DNA of 12,352 nucleotides. Origin: Limnohabitans sp. (GTDB taxonomy: Bacteria > Pseudomonadota > Gammaproteobacteria > Burkholderiales > Burkholderiaceae_C). The notes beneath the pieces are model-generated. The model was not told the DNA's origin, did not search any database, and saw only the letters and a list, made by a program, of their open reading frames with translations. The translations under genes and the position numbers were made by a program. Each line of letters starts with the position of its first letter. Positions within the stretch are counted from its first letter, which is position 1. This document shows positions 1 to 5,978 of the stretch, piece after piece. Location: positions 1 to 12,352 of the forward strand of contig JAHECM010000019.1 of assembly GCA_024641725.1 (NCBI GenBank). The letters run 5' to 3'.

Positions 1-671
1 AGGTCTTCACCCGCCACCATGGCCGCGTGGCGGTGGTGGCCAAGGGGGCCAAGCGGCCCAGCTCCAGTTTTCGGCCCGTGCTGCTGCCCCTGCAGCCTTT
101 GTCCCTGACCTTTGGGGGAGATGGCGACATCCGCACGCTCAAAAGTGCCGAGTGGTTGGGTGGCCATGTCATGCCCGTGGGCGAGGCGCTGCTGTCGGGC
201 TACTACCTCAACGAATTGCTGATGCGATTTTTGGTGCGCGACGATGCCTACCCGCAGCTGTTTGACGTGTACGCCGCTGCGGTGCGACTGCTGGCCAGCG
301 GCGACCCCGACGCCTTGCAGTGGGCCTTGCGCGGTTTTGAATTGCTGCTGCTCAAACACACCGGCTTGCTGCCCGCGCTCGATGTGCAGACCCTGACCAT
401 GAAACCGCTGGAGCCCCAGGCTTGGTATGCGTTGGTGCCCGAGGCCGGTTTGCAATGGGTGCCACAAGACATTCGGCACGCCTTGCCAGGTGCGCAGTGG
501 CTGGCGATACAGCGCGCCTTGAACGAACCCCATCCCTTGGTGGCCTTGCTGCGCGATTGCTCCGAACTGCTCAGCCAAATGCAGCGCCCCATGCGCGCGC
601 TCCTCAACTACCATTGCGGTGTCGGGGTCTTGCGCACCCGCCAAATGATGCTGGACTTGCAAACCTTATGA
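1..671 (+). CDS. recO: DNA repair protein RecO, 3' part (5' end outside window)
   Basis: RecO works in the RecFOR pathway: it binds ssDNA and RecR and helps RecA load onto SSB-coated gaps. The frame is open from base 3 and reads VFTRHHGRVAVVAKGAKRPS, the end of the N-terminal OB-fold typical of RecO, so the first roughly 20 residues lie to the left. An internal GTG at 27 falls inside this conserved block and is not the real start. The helical C-terminal domain follows and closes with LLNYHCGVGVLRTRQMMLDLQTL, the usual RecO tail in betaproteobacteria. The stop TGA (669-671) overlaps the pdxJ ATG (668-670), which implies translational coupling. In related bacteria the upstream neighbour is usually era, which is an inference here. 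Identity is secure; only the 5' end is missing. Confidence 0.95.
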   Translation, partial: VFTRHHGRVAVVAKGAKRPSSSFRPVLLPLQPLSLTFGGDGDIRTLKSAEWLGGHVMPVGEALLSGYYLNELLMRFLVRDDAYPQLFDVYAAAVRLLASGDPDALQWALRGFELLLLKHTGLLPALDVQTLTMKPLEPQAWYALVPEAGLQWVPQDIRHALPGAQWLAIQRALNEPHPLVALLRDCSELLSQMQRPMRALLNYHCGVGVLRTRQMMLDLQTL

Positions 672-1417
672 CCTCGAATTCCCCACCCGTAGCCCTGTCG
701 GTCAACGTCAACAAAGTCGCCTTGCTGCGCAACTCGCGCCACCTGGGCATCCCCAGCGTCACGCGGGCCGCCGAGCTGTGCCTGCTGGCAGGTGCGAACG
801 GCATCACCATCCACCCCCGGCCCGACGAGCGCCACATTCGCGCCAGCGACGTGCCCGAGCTGACCGCGCTCATGCAGGCCTGGCCCGAGCGCGAGTTCAA
901 CATCGAAGGCAACCCCTTTCACAACCTCATGGACCATGTGCGTGCCGTGCGCCCCCACCAAGTGACCTTTGTGCCCGACAGCGAAGGCCAGTTCACCAGC
1001 GACCACGGCTGGACCTTCCCGCAAGACGCCGAGCGTCTGCAGCCTCTGATCGACGAATGCCGGGCGTTGGGTGTGCGCGTGAGCCTGTTCATGGACCCGA
1101 TTCCTGAGCAAATGGCCGCCGCCCGCGCCGTGGGTGCCGACCGGGTGGAGCTGTACACCGAGCCCTATGCCGCCAGCTGGGGCACGCCCGACAACGCCGC
1201 GCAATTGCAGCGCTACACCGACGCCGCGCAAGCCGCACTGGCCGTGGGCCTGGGCTTGAATGCTGGGCACGACCTCAACCGCGACAACTTGCCCGCCTTC
1301 GTGGCCGCCGTGCCAGGTTTGCAAGAAGTCTCGATTGGCCACGCCTTCATGGCCGATGCGCTCGAAATGGGCTATGCCGCCACGGTGCAGGCCTACCTGG
1401 ATGGCCTAGAAAAATGA
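668..1417 (+). CDS. pdxJ: Pyridoxine 5'-phosphate synthase PdxJ
   Basis: PdxJ condenses 1-deoxy-D-xylulose 5-phosphate with 3-amino-2-oxopropyl phosphate to make pyridoxine 5'-phosphate, the last ring-forming step of DXP-dependent vitamin B6 synthesis, in the cytosol. The 249-residue product has the family's usual length and TIM-barrel pattern. Candidate catalytic residues are His49 (TIHPRPDERHI), Glu80 (FNIEGNP) and His201 (NAGHDLNRDN), matching E. coli His45, Glu72 and His193 as known for the family. Further blocks are SDHGWTFP (111-118), VSLFMDPIP (138-146) and VELYTEPYA (160-168). The N-terminus reads SVNVNKVALLRNSR where the E. coli type has GVNIDHIATLRNARG, so it belongs to the other PdxJ subgroup. 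The ATG at 668 overlaps the recO stop (ATGA); an in-frame reading from 422 only shadows recO. No clear Shine-Dalgarno is present, so translation probably depends on recO. Confidence 0.97.
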   Translation: MTSNSPPVALSVNVNKVALLRNSRHLGIPSVTRAAELCLLAGANGITIHPRPDERHIRASDVPELTALMQAWPEREFNIEGNPFHNLMDHVRAVRPHQVTFVPDSEGQFTSDHGWTFPQDAERLQPLIDECRALGVRVSLFMDPIPEQMAAARAVGADRVELYTEPYAASWGTPDNAAQLQRYTDAAQAALAVGLGLNAGHDLNRDNLPAFVAAVPGLQEVSIGHAFMADALEMGYAATVQAYLDGLEK

Positions 1418-1839
1418 TCTACGGCATCGGCACCGACATCTGCGACATCCGCCGCATCCAAGCCAGCTTGGCGCGGCACGGCGAGCGCTTTGCCGCCAAG
1501 GTCTTGAGTGATGCCGAAATGGTCACCTGGAAAGCCCGCAGCGCACGCTGGCCCGAGCGTGGCGTGCGCTATTTGGCCACGCGCTTTTCGGCCAAAGAGG
1601 CCTTCAGCAAGGCCATTGGCCTGGGCATGCGCATGCCCATGACCTGGCGACTGTGCGAGATCGGCAAATTGCCCAGCGGCCAGCCGGTCATCGTGTTGCA
1701 CGGGGTTTTGAAAGAATGGTTCGAGGCCAAACACCTCAGCGCCCACATCACCGTGACCGACGAGAGCGAATACGCCGCCAGCTTTTGCGTGGTGGAAACG
1801 GCAGACCTGGCCCAACAGGCTGCGCACCGCCCCTCTTGA
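1414..1839 (+). CDS. acpS: Holo-[acyl-carrier-protein] synthase AcpS
   Basis: AcpS transfers 4'-phosphopantetheine from CoA to a serine of apo-ACP, making active ACP for fatty acid synthesis in the cytosol. The 141-residue protein starts MIYGIGTDICDI, with Asp8 of the GTD motif, and carries RFSAKEAFSKAIGLG (57-71), whose Glu62 completes the Mg2+ site known for this family. The end, ITVTDESEYAASFCVVE, is the usual last strand of the fold, followed by about a dozen non-conserved residues, so it is slightly longer than the common length of about 126. Its ATG overlaps the pdxJ stop by 4 bases, and pdxJ-acpS is a widespread gene pair, so co-translation is very likely. A 39-base gap separates it from nagZ. 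Confidence 0.96.
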   Translation: MIYGIGTDICDIRRIQASLARHGERFAAKVLSDAEMVTWKARSARWPERGVRYLATRFSAKEAFSKAIGLGMRMPMTWRLCEIGKLPSGQPVIVLHGVLKEWFEAKHLSAHITVTDESEYAASFCVVETADLAQQAAHRPS

Positions 1840-1878
1840 ATTGCGCTCGCTGACCCCGAGCTTGAATGGAACACCCCT

Positions 1879-2964
1879 ATGACCCTCCACGCCCCCCTGA
1901 TCCTGGACATTGAAGGCCACCGCCTGAGCGACGTGGACCGCAGCCGCCTGGCGCACCCACTGGTGGGCGGCATGATCTTGTTTGGCCGCAACTGGCACAA
2001 CCGCGCGCAACTTTCTGACTTGTGCGCCGACATCAAAAGCATTCGCCCCGACTTGCTGATCGCGGTGGACCACGAAGGTGGGCGCGTGCAGCGCTTTCGC
2101 TCCGACGGTTTCACCCACTTGCCACCCATGCGCGCCTTGGGCGAGCTGTGGGGGCAGGACGACAAAGGCCAGCCCGGCTCGGGCGTGCTCAAGGCCTGCG
2201 AAGCGGCGACATCTGCCGGTTTTGTGCTGGCCAGTGAATTGCGGGCTTGTGGTGTGGACTTCAGCTTCACGCCCGTGCTTGATCTGGACCACGGCGAGAG
2301 TGGCGTCATTGGCGACCGTGCCTTCGCCCGCGATCCGCGAATGGTCAGCCTGCTGGCCCGCAGCCTCATGCAAGGCCTGCTGCAAGCGGGCATGGGCAAC
2401 TGCGGCAAGCATTTCCCAGGACACGGCGCCGTCAAGGCCGACTCGCATGTGGCCCTGCCGGTGGACAAACGCAGCCTCAAAGCCATCTTGGCCGACGACG
2501 CCCAGCCCTACCGTTGGCTGGGCAGTGTGCTCACCGCCGTCATGCCCGCCCACGTCATCTACAGCAAAGTGGACAGCCGCCCGGCGGGCTTTTCATCGCG
2601 CTGGCTGCAAGACATCTTGCGCGGCCAACTGGGCTTTCAAGGCGTGGTGTGCACCGACGACTTGTCGATGGCTGCGGCCCGCCAACTGGACGGCCGCACG
2701 CTCAGCTACACCGAGGCCATCCTCACTGCCTTGCAAGCCGGTTGCGACTTGGCCCTGCTGTGCAACCGTTCGGCACATGAAGGCGGCATCGAGCTGGACG
2801 AGGTGCTGGACGGCCTGGCCGAGGCGGCCGTCAAAGGCCATTGGACGCCCAGCGACATCAGCGAAGAGCGGCGTTTGCGCCTCTTGCCGACATCGCCCGC
2901 ACGTCCTTGGGACGAGCTGGTGCGATCGGCCGATTACATGCAGGCGCTGGATCGCCTGCCCTGA
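1879..2964 (+). CDS. nagZ: Beta-N-acetylhexosaminidase NagZ (glycoside hydrolase family 3)
   Basis: NagZ removes N-acetylglucosamine from anhydro-muropeptides in the cytoplasm during peptidoglycan recycling; in many proteobacteria its product also influences ampC beta-lactamase induction. The 361-residue protein has the single-domain GH3 layout: ILDIEGHRLS near the start, GGMILFGRNW (30-39), AVDHEGGRVQRF (62-73), KHFPGHGAVKADSH (177-190) and VCTDDLSMAAA (257-267). By family knowledge, Asp260 is the likely nucleophile and Asp188/His190 the acid-base dyad on the flexible loop. No signal peptide is visible, which fits cytoplasmic NagZ. GGAA at 1868-1871, 7 bases before the ATG, is a modest ribosome-binding site. 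It is probably the fourth gene of the recO operon. The last 40 residues (ARPWDELVRSADYMQALDRLP) are lineage-style tail. Confidence 0.95.
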   Translation: MTLHAPLILDIEGHRLSDVDRSRLAHPLVGGMILFGRNWHNRAQLSDLCADIKSIRPDLLIAVDHEGGRVQRFRSDGFTHLPPMRALGELWGQDDKGQPGSGVLKACEAATSAGFVLASELRACGVDFSFTPVLDLDHGESGVIGDRAFARDPRMVSLLARSLMQGLLQAGMGNCGKHFPGHGAVKADSHVALPVDKRSLKAILADDAQPYRWLGSVLTAVMPAHVIYSKVDSRPAGFSSRWLQDILRGQLGFQGVVCTDDLSMAAARQLDGRTLSYTEAILTALQAGCDLALLCNRSAHEGGIELDEVLDGLAEAAVKGHWTPSDISEERRLRLLPTSPARPWDELVRSADYMQALDRLP

Positions 2965-2977
2965 ACTGGAACCCCCA

Positions 2978-3286
2978 ATGAACTGGATTGCACGCGTTTT
3001 CATGGGCCTTTTTGGCCTGGTTTTCTTGGCGGGTGTGTTGGCCGCTTTGGGCGTCTACATGGTCTTTGCCAGCGTGCGCTGGCTGCTGACCGGCCGCAAG
3101 CCGCAGGGGGTGTTGGTCTGGCAGTTGTTCCGCAACATGCGCAAGCAAGGACCTGTGGGCCGAGCTGCGTGGGGCAATGACGCTGCCGCAAACGCCGATG
3201 TGGTGGACGTGGATGTGCGCGAAGTGCAAGAAGTCCCAGAAGTGAAAGAGGATGCACCGCGTTTGCCGCCGCGCCAGCAGGGTTAA
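2978..3286 (+). CDS. Small single-span membrane protein, function unknown
   Basis: A 102-residue protein 13 bases after nagZ, not recognised as a named family. Residues 6-31 (RVFMGLFGLVFLAGVLAALGVYMVF) form one clear membrane helix or uncleaved signal anchor. WLLTGRKPQGVLVWQLFRNMRKQG (35-58) is basic and probably amphipathic. The C-terminus (68-95) is acidic and low complexity, with repeated D/E-V steps (VVDVDVREVQEVPEVKED), ending PRLPPRQQG. The charge pattern suggests a cytoplasmic tail that lies on the membrane or binds a partner. The ATG at 2978 is preceded by GGAA at 2968-2971, in a leader very like that of nagZ (TGGAAC then a C-run), which supports translation and operon membership. It is the last gene before the convergent gap. 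Function is not inferred; a cell-envelope role is only suggested by nagZ. Confidence 0.75.
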   Translation: MNWIARVFMGLFGLVFLAGVLAALGVYMVFASVRWLLTGRKPQGVLVWQLFRNMRKQGPVGRAAWGNDAAANADVVDVDVREVQEVPEVKEDAPRLPPRQQG

Positions 3287-3389
3287 GTCAAGCGTCAGCC
3301 ACGTTTGTGTTCGATGTGGGCATCGCGGCAGGGCAATTCAGCAGGTCATTCAGCAAGTTTTTGCAAGCCTGAAACACAGAAATTTTGAA

Positions 3390-3409
3390 TTACTCAATCG
3401 ATTGAGTAA
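3390..3409. repeat. 20-bp perfect palindrome, possible operator
   Basis: TTACTCAATCGATTGAGTAA is identical to its reverse complement and sits in an AT-rich stretch. Partly matching flanks (TTGAAT to the left, AATCAAG to the right) extend the symmetry imperfectly to about 32 bp. The central AATCGATT, with a CpG at the axis, has the look of LacI-family operators, but no such regulator gene is in the window. No T-run follows on either side, so it is not a typical terminator. Confidence 0.55.
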
Positions 3410-3594
3410 ATCAAGCTTGAATCCGCCGTAGAAGAAAGATCCAGGTCGATAAGTTTTCAAGCCGCTCAAAGAATGAGCCCAAGCCCAGAACCGCTCCCAC
3501 CTGGCCTCTCTTTTTCAATCCGTGGTTTTTGTGTCCAACGATCACCGCAATCCAAGGCACCAGGACGCAGAGGCCTCATCCTCGGTCTATCCCC

Positions 3595-3622
3595 GACAGC
3601 TCAGCCCGCTGGGTTGGCTGTC
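3595..3622. other. Stem-loop downstream of lysS
   Basis: Arms GACAGC (3595-3600) and GCTGTC (3617-3622) enclose an inner AGCCC/GGGTT stem with a short bulge. It lies 30-57 bases past the lysS stop codon on the - strand, so it could mark the 3' end of the lysS transcript or protect it. There is no U-tract, so an intrinsic terminator is not supported. Confidence 0.35.
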
Positions 3623-3651
3623 GATCTTGTTCATGGTGCGGTTGGTTTCTT

Positions 3652-5193
3652 TTATTCCTGCACGTGCCGCAGGGCAGGGAACAAGATCACGTCGCGGATG
3701 CTGGGGCTGTCGGTCAGCAGCATCATCAGGCGGTCAATGCCGATGCCGCAGCCGCCGGCGGGGGGCATGCCGTACTCCAGGGCGCGCACAAAGTCGTGGT
3801 CGTAGTACATGGCTTCGTCGTCGCCATCGTCTTTGGCGGCCACTTGCGCATGAAAGCGGGCGGCTTGGTCTTCGGCGTCGTTCAACTCGCTGAAGCCGTT
3901 GCCAAACTCGCGCCCGGTGATGTAGAGCTCAAAGCGCTCGGTCACTTCGGGGCGGCTGTCGTTGGCGCGGGCCAGCGGGCTGATTTCGGTGGGGTGCTCC
4001 ATGATGAAGGTCGGCTCCCAGAGCTTGTCTTCCACGGTTTCTTCAAAGTAATACACCTGCAAGCTGGCCAGGCTGCGCGTGGACAGCTTGTTTTTGGCCT
4101 CGCTCATGCCCAGCTTTTGCAGGGCGTTGATCAGCCACTCGGCGTTGTCCACGTTGTCACCGGCTTCGGTGTGCTTGACGATGGCTTCGCGGATGGTCAT
4201 GCGGGCAAAGGGCTTGTTCAGGTCCACCGGCTTGCCGTTGTAGGTCAAGTCCAGCGTGCCAGCAGCGGTCATGGCGGCGTCGCGGATCAGGCTTTCGGTG
4301 AAGCCCATCAGGTCTTGGTAGTTCCAGTAGGCCGCGTAGAACTCCATCATGGTGAACTCGGGGTTGTGGCGCACCGAGATGCCTTCGTTGCGGAAGTTGC
4401 GGTTGATCTCAAACACGCGCTCAAAACCACCCACCAGCAAGCGCTTGAGGTACAGCTCGGGGGCGATGCGCAAGAACATTTCTTGGTCCAGCGCGTTGTG
4501 GTGCGTCACAAAGGGCTTGGCGTTGGCACCACCCGGAATGGGGTGCAGCATGGGCGTTTCGACTTCCAAAAAGCCGTGCTGGACCATGAACTCGCGGATG
4601 CCGCTGACAGCCTTGCTGCGGGCCGCAAAGCGCTTGCGGGCGGTTTCGTCGGTCATCAGGTCCACATAGCGCTGGCGGTATTTGACCTCTTGGTCGGCCA
4701 CGCCGTGGAACTTGTCGGGCATGGGGCGCAGGCTCTTGGTGAGCATGCGGATGCCGGTGGCGTGGATGGACAGCTCGCCGGTGCGGGTTTTGAACAAATG
4801 GCCTTCTACGCCCACGATGTCGCCCAAGTCCCAGTGCTTGAACAGGGCGTACAGGTCTTCGCCCACGTCGTCGCGGGTCACATACACCTGGATGCGGCCG
4901 GTGGCGTCTTGCAGGGTGGCAAAGCTGGCTTTGCCCATGACGCGCTTGAGCATCATGCGGCCAGCGACTTTGGCGGTGGTTTTGGCCACGCCTTCGCCGT
5001 TCAAGGTCTCGGCGTCTTTGTCGCCGTGTGCTTGGTGCAGCTTGGCGGCGTGGTGCTCGGGCTTGAAGTCGTTGGGAAACGCGACGCCTTTGCCCTCGGC
5101 CTGGGCTTGGCGCATGGCTTTGAGCTTTTCACGGCGCTCGGCGATCAGCTGGTTTTCATCTTGGGGCGCGGCGGTGGCGGTGACTTCGGTCAT
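3652..5193 (-). CDS. lysS: Lysyl-tRNA synthetase, class II
   Basis: LysRS charges tRNA-Lys with lysine using ATP, in the cytosol. The 513-residue length and full set of landmarks match bacterial class II LysRS. The N-terminal anticodon-binding OB-fold spans about 75-150 (VAGRMMLKRVMGKASFATLQDATGR onward), followed by the RPMPDKFHGVADQEVKYRQRYVDLM hinge (156-180), motif 1 (FMVQHGFLEVETPML), motif 2 (FEINRNFRNEGISVRHNPEFTMMEFY, 261-286, with catalytic Arg268) and motif 3 (GCGIGIDRLMMLL, 481-493). The ATG at 5193 gives a charged N-terminal helix usual for the family; no strong Shine-Dalgarno precedes it. A -10-like TAAAAT reads on the - strand at 5283-5278, about 85 bases upstream, but without a good -35. 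It is divergent from the YggT gene across about 200 bp. Confidence 0.98.
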   Translation of the reverse strand: MTEVTATAAPQDENQLIAERREKLKAMRQAQAEGKGVAFPNDFKPEHHAAKLHQAHGDKDAETLNGEGVAKTTAKVAGRMMLKRVMGKASFATLQDATGRIQVYVTRDDVGEDLYALFKHWDLGDIVGVEGHLFKTRTGELSIHATGIRMLTKSLRPMPDKFHGVADQEVKYRQRYVDLMTDETARKRFAARSKAVSGIREFMVQHGFLEVETPMLHPIPGGANAKPFVTHHNALDQEMFLRIAPELYLKRLLVGGFERVFEINRNFRNEGISVRHNPEFTMMEFYAAYWNYQDLMGFTESLIRDAAMTAAGTLDLTYNGKPVDLNKPFARMTIREAIVKHTEAGDNVDNAEWLINALQKLGMSEAKNKLSTRSLASLQVYYFEETVEDKLWEPTFIMEHPTEISPLARANDSRPEVTERFELYITGREFGNGFSELNDAEDQAARFHAQVAAKDDGDDEAMYYDHDFVRALEYGMPPAGGCGIGIDRLMMLLTDSPSIRDVILFPALRHVQE

Positions 5194-5396
5194 GGGCTCA
5201 AAGCGTTAAAGCGACCGCCCGGCGGTGCCGGAGGGTCAGGGGTGGACGGGACAAGCGCGCAAAGCGCACAACCGGCTATTTTAAGAGCTTGCGGGGCCCT
5301 TGACCGGCACTTGAGCGGCCCATGCAGCCCCATGCAAGCCCTTGGCGGCCAAAGCCGACCGTCTGGTTATCATCGCGGCAGCTTGAAAGGTACAAG

Positions 5397-5945
5397 ATGT
5401 TGTTTCAGATGTTCAGCCTGGTGCTCGATGCGGTGGTCAGCCTGTTGGCCGGTACTTGTTTGCTGCGGCTGTGGATGCAGCGCCAGCGCATTGGCTTCAA
5501 CCAGCCCATGGGCCGCTTCGTGTTTGCCATGACCGATTGGTTGGTGATGCCCCTTCGCCGCGTCCTGCCTGGTTGGAGCCGCTGGGACCTGTCCAGCTTG
5601 CTCGCCGCTTGGCTGCTCAAGCTGGGGCAGTACCTGGTGTTGTGGCTGGTGCTGGGCCGCTTGGGCGGTCTGGGTTTGCTGCCGCTGGTGAGTCTGGTGG
5701 GTTTGGCGCAGTTGGCGGTGTCTTCGATCAGCGCCTTGGTGCTGGCGTATGCCTTGATGAGCTGGGTGCAGCCCGGCTCCCTGACGCAGGCCGTGGTCGA
5801 GCGTTTGTGCGAGCCTTGGCTGCGCTCAGTGCGCCGCGTGCTGCCCCTGGTCGGTGGCATTGATTTGTCGCCCCTGGCAGTGCTGTTGCTGCTGCAGCTG
5901 TTGGGCATGCTGCTGGCCAGTTTGCAGGGCAGCTGGATGGCGTGA
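5397..5945 (+). CDS. YggT-family integral membrane protein
   Basis: A 182-residue hydrophobic protein with the two-repeat YGGT pattern. The first repeat runs about 40-75 (FAMTDWLVMPLRRVLPGWSRWDLSSLLAAWLL) and the second about 135-175 (VVERLCEPWLRSVRRVLPLVGGIDLSPLAVLLLLQLL). The P-(L/W)-R-x-x-R-R-V-L-P and GGIDLSPL signatures are typical. About four membrane helices are visible: near 5-25, 65-95, 95-122 and 160-180. Family members sit in the inner membrane; their role is poorly known, with reported links to osmotic tolerance and cell-shape or division factors. GAAAGG at 5385-5390, 6 bases before the ATG at 5397, fixes the start. An in-frame ATG at 5322 would add 25 unlikely residues. It stands alone, between divergent lysS and the convergent kinase gene. 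Confidence 0.9.
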   Translation: MLFQMFSLVLDAVVSLLAGTCLLRLWMQRQRIGFNQPMGRFVFAMTDWLVMPLRRVLPGWSRWDLSSLLAAWLLKLGQYLVLWLVLGRLGGLGLLPLVSLVGLAQLAVSSISALVLAYALMSWVQPGSLTQAVVERLCEPWLRSVRRVLPLVGGIDLSPLAVLLLLQLLGMLLASLQGSWMA

Positions 5946-5949
5946 TGCC

Positions 5950-5973
5950 GCGCTGAACCCGGGGGTCCAGCGC
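5950..5973. terminator. GC-rich hairpin between convergent genes
   Basis: Arms GCGCTG (5950-5955) and CAGCGC (5968-5973) close over an inner ACCC/GGGT pairing with one mismatch and a very small loop. It occupies almost all of the 33-base gap between the YggT stop and the kinase stop. No T-run follows in either direction, so it may act as a shared barrier or mRNA 3'-end structure rather than a canonical intrinsic terminator. Confidence 0.45.
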
Positions 5974-5978
5974 CTGCC

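Larger units (their letters stand above)
3287..3651. other. 365-bp non-coding gap between convergent operons
   Basis: No credible gene is seen on either strand. Contents: a perfect 5-bp stem CGATG/CATCG at 3312-3325; an 8-base direct repeat ATTCAGCA at 3336 and 3348 (12-bp period); a 20-bp palindrome at 3390-3409; and a bulged stem-loop at 3595-3622. A 15-codon reading on the - strand starting 18 bases after the lysS stop (MNKIDSQPSGLSCRG) is too short to support. The segment is more AT-rich in its middle than the flanking genes. No classical U-tract terminator was found for either operon. Confidence 0.7.

Noticed and set aside
1393..2553. Long - strand frame opposite acpS and nagZ
   Set aside because: Both + strand genes are secure and the - strand product is compositionally a shadow.
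3473..3805. Small + strand ORF in the convergent gap running into lysS
   Set aside because: No ribosome site, no recognisable features, and it overlaps the conserved 3' end of lysS.
5214..5226. Small GC hairpin in the lysS leader as a riboswitch or T-box
   Set aside because: Too short and isolated; no T-box or lysine-riboswitch elements are visible.
3529..5532. A 667-codon open frame on the + strand opposite lysS
   Set aside because: It is the complement of a strongly conserved LysRS gene in GC-rich DNA; its translation is low-complexity (rich in V, G, H, A, Q) and lacks recognisable domains.
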